A DNA stretch of 64,000 nucleotides from Rhodospirillaceae bacterium. GTDB taxonomy: Bacteria > Pseudomonadota > Alphaproteobacteria > Bin65. The stretch spans positions 52,217-116,216 of the forward strand of contig WTGH01000048.1 of the NCBI GenBank assembly GCA_011523655.1, in the 5' to 3' direction. Below, piece by piece: positions 1 through 8,083 of this stretch. The position numbers and the translations under genes are program-made. The stretch's first letter is position 1. The number at the start of each line of letters is the position of its first letter. The notes below the pieces were generated by a model. It was not told the DNA's origin, searched no databases, and saw only the letters and a list, made by a program, of their open reading frames with translations.

Positions 1-642
1 GGGCGGGCCTTCGGGGCCCCATTCGTCGGCCCGGCGCACGAAGGCGGTTTTGAAGCCGACCGCCCGGGCGGCGTCGAGGTCGAAATTGTGGCAGGCCACC
101 ATCAGGCATTCGCCCGGTTCGAGCTGGAGGCGCGCGGCGACGGTGAGATAGGCTTCCGGCAGCAGCTTGTACTTGCCGATGCCCTCGCAGCTGAACACTG
201 CGTCCCAGGACAGACCGTTGCGCTTCGCCGTGTCGAGGATCAGCCGGTAGGACAGGATGGTGAAGGAGCAGACCAGGTAATGCGCGCGCAGCTTCGGCTG
301 CACCGCCGGGAAGTCCGGCCAGCATTCGAAGTTGTGTGCCGCGTCCCAGGCGATGGCGTGGAAATCCTCCTCGGTGAAGGCGTCCAGCCCGATTTCCTGC
401 GCGATGGCCTCCAGCGAGAAGCGGTGGGCGTCGTCGAAATTGTAGCCGGGCGGTTCGTGCTCGCCGAGGTTGAGCATCGCCTTGAGGCCACGGCGGCGCA
501 GTTCGTTGGCCAGCGCCGGCCAGTCCCGCGCGATGCCGTGGCGCGTGCCGGCGGCGGCGAGCGCGTCGCGGAAACCGCTGTGCCAGTCGAGGATCGTGCC
601 GCCGGTATCGAAGGTCAGGGCCTTGACGTCGCTCAGGCTCAT
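1..642 (-). CDS. HAD-family haloacid dehalogenase, type II-like (3' end outside window)
   Basis: HAD-superfamily hydrolase resembling type II 2-haloacid dehalogenases, cytosolic enzymes that displace halide through an aspartyl-ester intermediate. The N-terminus carries motif I as TFDTGGT, with the nucleophilic Asp at about residue 12. The cap region (residues 30-130) is helical and rich in Trp and His. A Lys-containing stretch GKYKLLPEAY and the later MVACHNFDLDAARAVGFKT match HAD motifs III and IV of this subgroup. The gene runs off the left edge, so the C-terminus is missing. Its ATG overlaps the TGA of the upstream ketosynthase-like gene by 4 bases (ATGA), so the two are probably translationally coupled. 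The substrate is unknown; a phosphatase role is possible. Confidence 0.85.
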   Translation of the reverse strand, partial: MSLSDVKALTFDTGGTILDWHSGFRDALAAAGTRHGIARDWPALANELRRRGLKAMLNLGEHEPPGYNFDDAHRFSLEAIAQEIGLDAFTEEDFHAIAWDAAHNFECWPDFPAVQPKLRAHYLVCSFTILSYRLILDTAKRNGLSWDAVFSCEGIGKYKLLPEAYLTVAARLQLEPGECLMVACHNFDLDAARAVGFKTAFVRRADEWGPEGPP

Positions 643-2135
643 GTTGCGCCTCCCGTTGCATCTTCCGCCGTGTGGTCCGGCGTCGCTTTCCAGAAATACT
701 TGATGAAGCCGCGCCTGTCGTCGACCGCCCGGCGGCGGAATACCATGCGCACCGGCATGCCCACTGCGACCTCGCCGGGCGCCACGTCGGTCATGTCGGC
801 CATCAGCCGGCCACCCTCGTCGAACACGACCATGCCGAAATGGGCCGGCGGGTCGGGCGAATAGGTCAGGTTGTCGGCTGTCCAGCTCTGCACCGTCGCC
901 GGGATTTCGGCGAAGGGATGCGGGTCCTGGCTGTTGAAGGCGCCACAGTTCGGGCTGACGCAGGCCCGGGTCTTCGGATACTGCACCGTGCCGCAGATCC
1001 GGCATTTCCCGCCGACGAATCCCAGCACCATGTCGCGGTTGCGGTAGAGCGCGCTCAGCGCCGTCGGCGCATCGACTTCGGACCGGATGCCGCGATCCTG
1101 CTCCAGCAGGTCGTTGAAGCTGAGATAGCGGTTGTAGTTGGTCTCCTCCCGGCGGCGGGCGAGATAGCCTTTCACGCCCTGGCGCGGCGGCAGCGACTTC
1201 AGCGCCTCCGTGGTGCGGAACAGCAGCACGTCGCAGCCCTGGCCCCAGCCCACGACCATGATCGTCTCGCCGGCCGCCGCTTCCTGCAGGCAGTCGACCA
1301 GCATGACCAGCGGATGGGCGGTCCCGGCCTCGCCGAGCTGCGCCTGCAGCGTGTCGCGCACCGCACCGGGCGCGATGCCGGCCATCGCCGCCACTTTCTT
1401 CGGCACGCCGCGGATCAACGCCGGCATGATGAAACGGTCGACGCCGCCGCCGTCCAGGCCCGTCGATTCGAGCGCTGCCGCGATGGCGCGCGGGGCGATC
1501 TTGAAATAGCCCTCGTCCCGGATCCAGCGCTCTTCCCAGTTGTAGTCGAATTTCGAATCGGCGCCGCGGTAATGGTCGACGAAGTCGGTCGAAAGCTGGT
1601 GGCCGCCGAGATAGTCCGCGATGAGGTTGCCGCTGCCGACGGTGAAGGCGGCGGCCGCGTCGCCGAACTGCAATTCCTGCGGTCCGGAAGCGCGGGTGCG
1701 GCGCTTGTCGGCGGCGACGAACAGCGAATCGCCGGCGCCTGCGTTGCGCAGGGCGTTCAGCAGGCCCGAAGTGCCGGCGCGCTGGGACGCGGCGAAGTCC
1801 ATCGTGACGGCGGTTTCGTCGAAATTCAGCGCCGTGGCGAGGATTCCGGCGTTCTGCCGGTCGTCGAAGGGCAGGGTGGTCGACGCGAAGGTCACCGCCG
1901 CGATGGCGGGCGCGCCCTCATCGAGCCGCGCCGGGGTCAGGCAGTCGCGCGCGGCCTCGACGCCCATGGTCAGGCTGTCCTCGTCCCAGTTGCAGATCGC
2001 GCGCTCGCCCCTGGCCAGCCCCTTGATCGCCGGGTTGAACCAGGCGTTGGACTCGGCGATCGCCTGACGGCTGAGCCGCAGCCGCGGGACATAGGCGCCA
2101 TAGGCCTTCAGGCCGACGGTGTCGCTGCCGGGCAT
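639..2135 (-). CDS. HMG-CoA synthase/ketosynthase III-like protein fused to a DUF35 zinc-ribbon/OB domain
   Basis: Two-domain thiolase-fold protein of about 498 residues. Residues 1-330 are related to HMG-CoA synthase/KAS III. The C-terminal ~130 residues form a rubredoxin-like zinc ribbon (CRIC and, about a dozen residues later, CVSPNC) followed by an OB fold, the DUF35 acyl-CoA-associated module. The usual catalytic Cys is absent: at the nucleophile elbow the sequence is AASQRAGTS, placing Gln where Cys is expected. I chose the ATG at 2135 because GGAAAGG lies just upstream; an in-frame ATG 21 bases earlier lacks such a site. The gene overlaps the downstream dehalogenase gene by 4 bases. 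A non-condensing acyl-CoA role is inferred, not shown. Confidence 0.8.
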   Translation of the reverse strand: MPGSDTVGLKAYGAYVPRLRLSRQAIAESNAWFNPAIKGLARGERAICNWDEDSLTMGVEAARDCLTPARLDEGAPAIAAVTFASTTLPFDDRQNAGILATALNFDETAVTMDFAASQRAGTSGLLNALRNAGAGDSLFVAADKRRTRASGPQELQFGDAAAAFTVGSGNLIADYLGGHQLSTDFVDHYRGADSKFDYNWEERWIRDEGYFKIAPRAIAAALESTGLDGGGVDRFIMPALIRGVPKKVAAMAGIAPGAVRDTLQAQLGEAGTAHPLVMLVDCLQEAAAGETIMVVGWGQGCDVLLFRTTEALKSLPPRQGVKGYLARRREETNYNRYLSFNDLLEQDRGIRSEVDAPTALSALYRNRDMVLGFVGGKCRICGTVQYPKTRACVSPNCGAFNSQDPHPFAEIPATVQSWTADNLTYSPDPPAHFGMVVFDEGGRLMADMTDVAPGEVAVGMPVRMVFRRRAVDDRRGFIKYFWKATPDHTAEDATGGAT

Positions 2136-2235
2136 CCCTTTCCTTTCCCTCCGCAATGCGTCAATCGGGCGTCGCGCCCGTTATGGCGTATCTTTCCGCC
2201 GCCCGTCACCGGTTTGCGACAATGGGCCGGTGCCT

Positions 2236-2348
2236 CCCTCGATACGGCGCGCGAGCGCGCCTACTCGGGATGAGGGTTCGTGGGAGCAGGACGATCCAGA
2301 ATCCCTCATCCCGAGTAGCCCCGGATTAAATCCGGGGCGTATCGAGGG
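2236..2348. repeat. Nested intergenic palindrome (REP-like)
   Basis: The outer arms CCCTCGATACG (2236-2246) and CGTATCGAGGG (2338-2348) are perfect reverse complements. Inside them a 16-bp arm (2261-2276) pairs perfectly with 2303-2318. Two small hairpins sit in the shoulders, a GCGC-rich one at 2246-2261 and CCCCGGATTAAATCCGGGG at 2319-2337. The whole folds as a cruciform or clover shape between two convergent-free minus-strand genes. There is no T tract, so it is more likely a dispersed repeat than an intrinsic terminator. Confidence 0.8.
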
Positions 2349-2360
2349 GCGGCGCAGGCA

Positions 2361-3155
2361 TTACCCGGCACCTGCCTTGTGGAAGTCGGGTTTCTGCTTG
2401 TTCAGGAAGGCCTCGAAGCCGATCCGGGTCTCCTCGTCCCTGAACGAGTCGGCGATGAAGCCGGCTTCCATGTCGAGCTGTTCGCCGAAGCTGTTGCCGG
2501 GCGCGGCGTCGATCAGCCGCTTGATCCGGCCGATGGCGTTCTGCGGCCCGTCGGCGAGACGGACGGCCAGCGCCATCGCCCCGTCCAGCGCTTTTCCCGA
2601 GTCGGTCAGCCGGTTGATGACGCCGTGGCGGTGCAGTGTCTCGGCGTCGACCGGGTCGCCGAACAGGCACAGCTCGGTCACAAGGTGGCGCGGCAGCAGG
2701 CGCATCAGCGAAGCGGTCGCGCCGCCGTCGGGGCTGAGGCCGATCTTGACGTAGGCGACGACATAGCGGGCGTCGCGCGACGACACGATCAGGTCGCAGG
2801 CCAGCGCGAGCGAGACGCCGGCCCCGGCGGCGACCCGCTCGACCGCGGCGATCACCGGCTTGGGGCAGGCGCGGATCGCCTTGATCCAGCCGTGAAGCAG
2901 GCCGACCGAGCCCAGGCTGACCGAACGCGGCTGCTTTCGCCGCTCCGGGAAGTTGCCGACATTGCCGCCGGAGCAGAAGACGCCGTTCGCCCCGGTCAGC
3001 ACGAGGGCGCGCACGGACGGGTCGCTGCCGGCATCGACGATGGCCGCGGTCGCCTTCTCGTAGATCTCGCGGGCGATGGCGTTGCGGGTCTCGGGATCGT
3101 CCAGGGTCAGGAGGAGAATCTCGCCCCGGCGCTCGATGTGGATGTCGGCTGGCAT
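2361..3155 (-). CDS. Enoyl-CoA hydratase/isomerase family protein
   Basis: Crotonase-fold protein of 264 residues, normal for the family. The oxyanion-hole segments are visible as CSGGNVGNF (around residue 60) and VAAGAGVSLALACD (around residue 110). The hydratase Glu pair is not conserved: the first position is Val/Ser and the second segment reads KIGLSPDGGAT, with Asp, a pattern seen in PaaG-type isomerases. An isomerase or a CoA-ester role in aromatic degradation is therefore more likely than simple hydration. The gene reads away from a repeat-rich divergent control region shared with the GYD gene. The substrate is unknown. Confidence 0.85.
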   Translation of the reverse strand: MPADIHIERRGEILLLTLDDPETRNAIAREIYEKATAAIVDAGSDPSVRALVLTGANGVFCSGGNVGNFPERRKQPRSVSLGSVGLLHGWIKAIRACPKPVIAAVERVAAGAGVSLALACDLIVSSRDARYVVAYVKIGLSPDGGATASLMRLLPRHLVTELCLFGDPVDAETLHRHGVINRLTDSGKALDGAMALAVRLADGPQNAIGRIKRLIDAAPGNSFGEQLDMEAGFIADSFRDEETRIGFEAFLNKQKPDFHKAGAG

Positions 3156-3190
3156 GGCGGCTTCGCGTCTGGCGGAAGGGATGCTGCGGT

Positions 3191-3296
3191 ATGTCAGGAA
3201 ATGTCATGAAATGTAATGCGACCTCCACGGCACGGCAGGCGCCGGAAATCGTGGTCCGGTGCGGATGTGTCGTGAAATGTCATGATCCGTCATGAC
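3191..3296. promoter_or_regulatory. Two clusters of 10-bp phased direct repeats in a divergent promoter region
   Basis: Three adjacent 10-base units occupy 3191-3220 (ATGTCAGGAA, ATGTCATGAA, ATGTAATGCG). Three more occupy 3267-3296 (GTGTCGTGAA, ATGTCATGAT, CCGTCATGAC). The shared core is TGTCATGA, repeating at about one helical turn. The clusters lie between divergent starts at 3155 and 3436. They look like multimeric operator sites; the cognate regulator is not identified in the window. Confidence 0.45.
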
Positions 3297-3435
3297 CGAC
3301 GCTGCGCCGGCGCGCCGGAACGGGAGCCGCGCCGCTTCGCGCCATAACGCGACCTTGCCTTCCCGGCCGGTGCGCGCCTAGGTTCGCCCCGGACCGGCCC
3401 CCGACGACCGGGAGCCCCGCAACAGGGAGACTGTC

Positions 3436-3714
3436 ATGAAATATGTGCTGCTCGGCAAACAGAGCGACGAATGGCTGACCAGGCACGAGGAGCGGATCAG
3501 GCTGGCGCGCGCCAAGGCCAGCGAGCTCGGAATTGAGTTCGACTCGATCCATTACACCCAGGGCCGGTACGATTTCGTCGACATCGCGAATGCGCCGTCG
3601 CCGGAAGCCATGCTCAATTTTTCCGTGTGGTACGTGAAGCAGGGATTCGGCTCCTTCGAGAGTCTGCCGGCGTTCGACGATGCGGCCATGGCAGCGGCAT
3701 CAAGGGACCAATAG
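3436..3714 (+). CDS. GYD-domain small protein
   Basis: A 92-residue single-domain protein matching the GYD family in length and plan: a β-strand start (MKYVLLGKQS), a helix with ERIRLARAKASELG, then the signature region with QGRYDFVDIANAP (GYD replaced by GRYD) and a C-terminal helix. Members form ferredoxin-like dimers of unknown function, often near catabolic genes. A GGGAG ribosome binding site lies 7 bases before the ATG. It is transcribed divergently from the enoyl-CoA hydratase gene across the phased-repeat region and converges on the UGA-containing AhpD-like gene. Family assignment is by pattern; function is unknown. Confidence 0.75.
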   Translation: MKYVLLGKQSDEWLTRHEERIRLARAKASELGIEFDSIHYTQGRYDFVDIANAPSPEAMLNFSVWYVKQGFGSFESLPAFDDAAMAAASRDQ

Positions 3715-3809
3715 CGGGCCTCTTTTCGGACACAAATCCCGAATCCGGCAGTTTAGAGGAATTTAGTCAAAATCCTGCGCCGGTCAACAGGTGCGGGCGC
3801 GTTGCGGCG

Positions 3810-4949
3810 TCAGAACTTGCCGGCCGTTGACGGGTAGTCGGCGATGCCCAGCGCGTCCCTGAAATCCGCCGACATCTCGGCTTTCTGGTCTTCCAGCGGA
3901 ATGCCGGTCGCGTCGGCGATCCGCACGACCGCATTGAAGATGGCGAGCACGCCGGCGGCGTCGACCAGCGCTGCGCCGCCGATCTCCGCGTGCAGCCGGT
4001 CGCGCGCCGCGGCAAAGTCCTGCCCGCCGTCGAAGAAGGCGTCGGCGTAGGCGGTCAGCGCCGCCGCCGCGGCAACACCGCTGCCGCTGCCGCCGTCTTT
4101 CTCCCGGTCGGGCACGATGGCCGCCAGATCGTAGTCGTCGCCGGTATGCTCGCCGCTCCCCCGGAGCAGCACCGCGTGGCTGGTGGTTCAGTAGACGCAC
4201 TGGTTGATCGCCGAGACCCGGGCGGCGAGAAATTCGATCTGGGCGTGGGTCAGCGCGCGGTATTCGGTGCCGAAATCGCGCAGCTGCGCGTCGGGCAGGT
4301 AATGCTCGGCGTCCAGGTCGAAGAAACCGACGACCTCCGCCGGCACGAGGGACAGCGCCCGGTGGATGTTCACGGCGGCCAGTCCGTCATACATGCCGGC
4401 TTCCGCCCCGGTCATGTCCTCGGGCGCGACCGTCGGCATCCAGGCCAGCCCCTCCTTCGCCCCGGCGGGCCGCCGCCGGCGCGGTTCGCCGGGCGCCGGC
4501 GCGGGCAGGGCGTGGCGCGGCAGGCCCATGGCGTCGCAGAAGGTGTCGACGGCGACGACCGTGGCCACGACGGCGACGGTCTCGACATATTCCGCGTCGC
4601 TCAGGCCGCCGGCCAGCGCATCCTCGTAGAAGCGCCGGGTCAGCCGTTCGGCGTCGGTGCGGATCCTGTGGATGACGTCGACCAGAATTTCCGGCAGGCC
4701 GGTCGCCGCGGTGTGCGTCCCGCTGACGGCATAAGGCGAGAGCGCCGCCTTGCGCTCGATGCAGAAGGCGCAGTCGGGCGCCGCGCGGGTCTCCTCGGCG
4801 ATCGCGATGCGCACCGCGCCGGTCCACCATTCGCCCGGTTCGCCCAGCCGGGCCCAGGCGCGCCGCTGGGATGCCGCCAGACCCGCGCGCACCGGCAGCG
4901 GGCTGTGGCGATAGTCGAAGGTCTCGACCATTGCGGTTTCGGCGGGCAT
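3810..4949 (-). CDS. AhpD-like (carboxymuconolactone decarboxylase family) protein with in-frame UGA, probable selenoprotein
   Basis: An open frame of 253 codons (4949-4191) ends at UGA (4190-4188) and continues in the same frame for 125 codons to a second stop at 3810. Read through, the product is 379 residues with two AhpD-like helical domains. The N-terminal one has a CAFC motif near residue 60. The C-terminal one reads AARVSAINQCVY-UGA-TTSHAVLL. Placing selenocysteine at the UGA gives C-x-x-U-x-x-x-H, exactly the CxxCxxxH spacing of AhpD peroxidase/disulfide reductase sites. The sequence after the UGA is clearly protein-like and continues the same domain. The start at 4949 has GGGAG just upstream. 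A hairpin suited to be a SECIS follows the UGA. The alternative is a nonsense-mutated pseudogene. AhpD-like selenoproteins are known from marine metagenomes. No sel genes lie in this window. Confidence 0.75.
4142..4174 (-). promoter_or_regulatory. Candidate bacterial SECIS hairpin downstream of the UGA
   Basis: On the minus strand, GCTGCTCC (4170-4163) pairs with GGAGCGGC (4159-4152) to give an 8-bp stem with one G-U pair, closed by a GGG loop (4162-4160). CGGT (4174-4171) can pair with ACCG (4145-4142) across a 6-base 3' bulge, extending the helix. The loop begins 25 nucleotides after the UGA. This satisfies the known bacterial SECIS rules of a 16-37 nt spacing and a G at the start of a small apical loop. 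The fold was drawn by hand and not energy-scored. Confidence 0.55.
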
Positions 4950-5073
4950 GGGCCGGCTCCCGTTCGCGGCGTCCGCGGGCCTTGCGGCGCGCTACCGCAC
5001 AGGGATTATAGCTTGGCGGTGGCTTTGGGAAGGGCCTGGCGCTTGCACCCCCTCTCCGCTCCCCTCCGTGCCG

Positions 5074-5102
5074 TTGCCGGTCCCGAGTGAACCGACTATG
5101 TT
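5074..5102 (+). promoter_or_regulatory. Possible promoter of the 79-residue coiled-coil gene
   Basis: TTGCCG (5074-5079) and TATGTT (5097-5102) are separated by 17 bases. The expected transcription start would fall at or next to the ATG at 5109, which would make the message leaderless. No Shine-Dalgarno sequence is visible before that ATG, which agrees with this. The assignment rests on pattern only. Confidence 0.3.
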
Positions 5103-5108
5103 GGACGT

Positions 5109-5348
5109 ATGACGACCTTCGACGCCCTTGCCGTTGCCCGCGACCTCGAAGCGGCAGGAATAGAACGCCGGCAGGCTGAAGCCATGGCCGATGCGTGCCA
5201 GCGGGCTGCGGGTGCAGGGGCGCCGGTGACGCGCCCGGAACTGGAAGCCGCGCTCGCCGCGCTTGAAGCGCGCATGACCTGGCGGCTGTTCGGCGGAATG
5301 GCTGCCATGATCGGTCTTGGGGTGGCGATAATCAAATTGCTGCCTTGA
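5109..5348 (+). CDS. Small membrane-anchored coiled-coil protein (DUF1640/CCDC90-like)
   Basis: A 79-residue protein with an N-terminal [16 protein letters not shown] segment, an A/E/R-rich helix (residues 20-55) with coiled-coil character, and a C-terminal transmembrane helix ([21 protein letters not shown], about residues 57-77). This layout is that of bacterial DUF1640 proteins, relatives of mitochondrial CCDC90/MCUR1, whose bacterial role is unclear. It is shorter than typical members, mainly in the coiled coil. It converges on trmFO and overlaps its 3' end by 17 bases. Confidence 0.65.
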   Translation: MTTFDALAVARDLEAAGIERRQAEAMADACQRAAGAGAPVTRPELEAALAALEARMTWRLFGGMAAMIGLGVAIIKLLP

Positions 5349-6729
5349 CGCCGGAGTCCGCGTGCGCGGACGATTCGGCGAGCCAGCGGTCGAGGTCGGC
5401 GAGCGCCCGCGCTGCCATGGCCTGCTTGCGGGCGCGGCCCTTGAGGCGCTTGCCTTCGGCCGGTATCGGCGGCGGCATCAGGCCGAAATTGACGTTCATG
5501 GGCTGGAAACTGTCGGCGGCCGCGCCGCCGGTGATGTGGCGCAGCAGGGCGCCCAGCGCCGTGGTCTGAGGCGGCGGCGCGAAGGTCCGTCCCAGCCGCT
5601 CGGCCGCCGCCATCCGGCCGGCCAATAGGCCGATCGCTGCGCTCTCGACATAGCCTTCCACGCCGGTGATCTGGCCGGCGAAGCGCAGCCGCGGATCGGC
5701 CTTCAGGCGCAGCTCTTGGTCCAGCAGTTTCGGGCTGTTCAGGAAGGTGTTGCGGTGGATGCCGCCGAGCCGGGCGAAGCGGGCGTTCTCCAGCCCCGGA
5801 ATCGTCCGGAAGATTTCGGTCTGGGCGCCGTGTTTCAGCTTGGTCTGGAAGCCGACCATGTTGAACAGGGTGCCGAGCGCATTGTCCTGGCGCAGCTGGA
5901 CCACGGCATGGGCGCGCCGGCCGGTGCGCGGGTCGGTCAGGCCGACCGGCTTCATCGGGCCGAAGCGCAGGGTTTCCCGGCCTCGCTCGGCCATGACCTC
6001 GATCGGAAGGCAGCCCTCGAAATAGGGCGTGTCCTTCTCCCAGTCCTTGAATTCCGTCTTGTCGCCGGCGAGCAGGGCGTCGATGAAGCCGTTGTACTGC
6101 GCTTGGTCGAGCGGGCAGTTGATGTACGCCTTGGCGTCGCCGCCGGGGCCCGGCTTGTCGTAGCGCGACTGGCGCCAGGCGACGCTCCCGTCGATCGAAT
6201 CGGCGTGGACGATGGGCGCGATGGCGTCGAAGAAAGCGAGCGAGTCCTCGCCGGTCAGGTCGAGGATGGCCCGGGCCAGCGCCGGCGAGGTCAGCGGCCC
6301 GGTCGCGACGATCACCGTGTCCCAGTCCGCGGGCGGCAGCCCTTCCACCTCCCCGCGCCGGATTTCGACCAGCGGATGCGCCTCCAGCCGCGCCTGCACC
6401 GCCCCGGCAAAGCCGTCCCTATCGACCGCCAGCGCTCCGCCCGCCGGCACCTTGTGTTCGTCGGCCGCCGCGAGGATCAGCGAGCCGCAGCGCCGCATCT
6501 CCGCGTGCAGCACGCCGACCGCGTTGGCCTCGGCGTCGTCCGAGCGGAAGGAGTTGGAGCAGACCAGCTCGGCGAGCGTATCCGTCTGGTGCGCCTCGGT
6601 CCCGCGCTCCGGCCGCATCTCGTGCAGGATAACCGGAGCGCCGGCGCCGGCCGCCTGCCATGCCGCCTCGCAGCCCGCCAGGCCGCCGCCGACGATGTGG
6701 ATGGGGGATGGGGAGGTTGACGGGACCAT
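5332..6729 (-). CDS. trmFO: Methylenetetrahydrofolate-tRNA-(uracil-54-C5)-methyltransferase, FADH2-oxidizing
   Basis: TrmFO makes ribothymidine-54 in the T-loop of tRNAs using methylenetetrahydrofolate and FADH2. The N-terminus has the FAD dinucleotide-binding motif [15 protein letters not shown], followed by the family block [13 protein letters not shown] with the conserved Cys. The internal motifs [24 protein letters not shown] and VVQLRQDN, and the C-terminal [18 protein letters not shown], are diagnostic. At about 465 residues it has the usual length. I start it at the ATG at 6729 because family members begin a few residues before the dinucleotide motif; upstream ATGs at 6750 and 6795 are possible. 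It is monocistronic and divergent from the small hicB gene. Confidence 0.93.
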   Translation of the reverse strand: MVPSTSPSPIHIVGGGLAGCEAAWQAAGAGAPVILHEMRPERGTEAHQTDTLAELVCSNSFRSDDAEANAVGVLHAEMRRCGSLILAAADEHKVPAGGALAVDRDGFAGAVQARLEAHPLVEIRRGEVEGLPPADWDTVIVATGPLTSPALARAILDLTGEDSLAFFDAIAPIVHADSIDGSVAWRQSRYDKPGPGGDAKAYINCPLDQAQYNGFIDALLAGDKTEFKDWEKDTPYFEGCLPIEVMAERGRETLRFGPMKPVGLTDPRTGRRAHAVVQLRQDNALGTLFNMVGFQTKLKHGAQTEIFRTIPGLENARFARLGGIHRNTFLNSPKLLDQELRLKADPRLRFAGQITGVEGYVESAAIGLLAGRMAAAERLGRTFAPPPQTTALGALLRHITGGAAADSFQPMNVNFGLMPPPIPAEGKRLKGRARKQAMAARALADLDRWLAESSAHADSGVKAAI

Positions 6730-6916
6730 TGCAGCGCCGAATCCGCTCATCGGATGCAGGAAGGCAAGTGCCGTCGCGCCACGTCGCTGTGACATTCGAT
6801 AGCGAGTTTATCGTAAGGGGCGGGCCGGCATCGCTCCGGTCGTCCATTCCACATCTTGTTCCTGCCGGTTCCCGTGGTTAGTTTGGCACCGGATATCGAG
6901 AACGACATAGACACCG

Positions 6917-7096
6917 ATGCAAACCTATACCGCCGTCGTCGAGCGCTGCCTCGATACCGGCTTATATGTCGGTTATGTGCCCGGATTTCCAGGCGCGCAC
7001 AGCCAGGGCGAGACCCTGGAGGAACTCAACGGCAATCTCAAGGAAGTCATCGCGACGCTTCTCGAAGACCGCGAGCCCGCGGCGGGTGGGGCGTAG
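6917..7096 (+). CDS. HicB-family antitoxin (orphan)
   Basis: A 59-residue open frame beginning MQTYTAVVERCLDTGLYVG, then YVPGFPGAHSQGETLEELNGNLKEVIATLLED. This is the partially degraded RNase H-like fold of HicB/UPF0150 proteins, with the typical PGxxGAHSQGET core. HicB antitoxins normally pair with the ~60-residue HicA mRNA interferase. No HicA-like frame exists on either side: trmFO lies upstream and an enoyl-CoA hydratase gene converges 9 bases downstream. It also lacks the C-terminal DNA-binding domain of long HicB proteins. It may be a solitary regulator or the remains of a module. Confidence 0.75.
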   Translation: MQTYTAVVERCLDTGLYVGYVPGFPGAHSQGETLEELNGNLKEVIATLLEDREPAAGGA

Positions 7097-7105
7097 GCCG
7101 CCACT

Positions 7106-7903
7106 CTATTCCACCTCCCGGATATCGAGCCCTTCGTCGACCATCCGGCGCATCAGGGCGTTGCCGCCGTCCGAAACGGCGAGGTCGAGGAACAGGCGGC
7201 TTTCCAGTTGCAGCGTCTCCGGATCGACGGGCGGCAGGGCGGCGCGCACCAGCCGCTTGATATGGGCCAGCGCCTGCGGCGGCCGGGCTGCCAGTTCGCG
7301 GGCGATTTCAGCGGCGCGCGCGGCGGCGTCGGACGCGACCTCGTGGACCATGCCCAGCGCAAGCGCCTCGTCCGGGCCGACGGTACGGCCGCGCAGGGTC
7401 ATTTCCAGCGCCCGCGCCGTGCCGACCAGCCGGGCCAGCCGCTGGGTGCCGCCGGCGCCGGGCAGGATGCCGAGCCGCGCTTCCGGCAGCCCGTAGGCTT
7501 GGTCGCCGGCTTCGGCGATGCGCAGGTCGCAGGCCATCGCCAGCTCCCACCCACCGCCCATCGCCGTGCCGTTGAGCGCCGCAATCACCGGCTTCGGCAA
7601 CGCCTCCAGCCCTTCGGCGATCCGGTTCATCGTGTGATGGGCGACCGGCGTGGTCTCGTCGAAGGTCCGGCCCCTGGCGCGCAGCGCGTCGGACAACGCC
7701 GCCAGTTCGGCGACCGAATAATGCCGGATGAAGACGCCCGGCACGCCGCCCTGCAGGATGACCGCCCGCACCCCGTCCGCCGCCATCGCCGGCAGCAGGG
7801 CGAGCAGGCCCTCCGCCATCGCGCCGGTGAAGAACCCCTCCGGCGGGTTGGCGAAGGCGACGGTGAAGATGCCGTCTTCGAGGCTGTGGCGAACGGCGGT
7901 CAT
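7106..7903 (-). CDS. Enoyl-CoA hydratase
   Basis: A 265-residue crotonase-family enzyme expected to hydrate trans-2-enoyl-CoA. Unlike the homologue at 2361-3155, both catalytic glutamates are in place: GTAMGGGWELAMACD around residue 120 and GLPEARLGILPGAGGTQRL around residue 140. The N-terminal β-strands (FTVAFANPPEGFF) and the C-terminal helix contributing to the active-site lid are present. It stands alone between hicB and the higBA operon and converges on hicB. Substrate chain length cannot be read from the sequence. Confidence 0.88.
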   Translation of the reverse strand: MTAVRHSLEDGIFTVAFANPPEGFFTGAMAEGLLALLPAMAADGVRAVILQGGVPGVFIRHYSVAELAALSDALRARGRTFDETTPVAHHTMNRIAEGLEALPKPVIAALNGTAMGGGWELAMACDLRIAEAGDQAYGLPEARLGILPGAGGTQRLARLVGTARALEMTLRGRTVGPDEALALGMVHEVASDAAARAAEIARELAARPPQALAHIKRLVRAALPPVDPETLQLESRLFLDLAVSDGGNALMRRMVDEGLDIREVE

Positions 7904-8049
7904 GGCATTCGGGTCCTTCCCAGGGAAAATTTTGCAGTGCGCGATTCCTCACCCCCCTCAGATACCGTGAAGGCTTCCGGAAGCAACGGTCGGAAACCCG
8001 CTGTCGGGTCTTCGGGCGAGCGGGTTTAAGACTCTCCGCGCTTGGTTGC

Positions 8050-8073
8050 ATATCGCATACCGATATGCGATAT
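8050..8073. promoter_or_regulatory. Palindromic operator upstream of higBA
   Basis: ATATCGCATA (8050-8059) and TATGCGATAT (8064-8073) are perfect 10-base inverted repeats around CCGA, ending 10 bases before the higB ATG. HigA-type antitoxins usually repress their own operon at such a site. A TTGGAAGG ribosome binding site lies between the operator and the start codon. Confidence 0.7.
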
Positions 8074-8083
8074 TTTGGAAGGT

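Noticed and set aside
2236..2348. Intrinsic terminator for the neighbouring minus-strand gene
   Set aside because: No T tract on either strand and the nested palindromes fit a dispersed repeat better.
3810..4172. A separate 120-codon gene starting at GTG 4172
   Set aside because: It has no ribosome binding site, is in frame with the upstream gene across a single UGA, and carries the His that completes the upstream CxxC/U motif.
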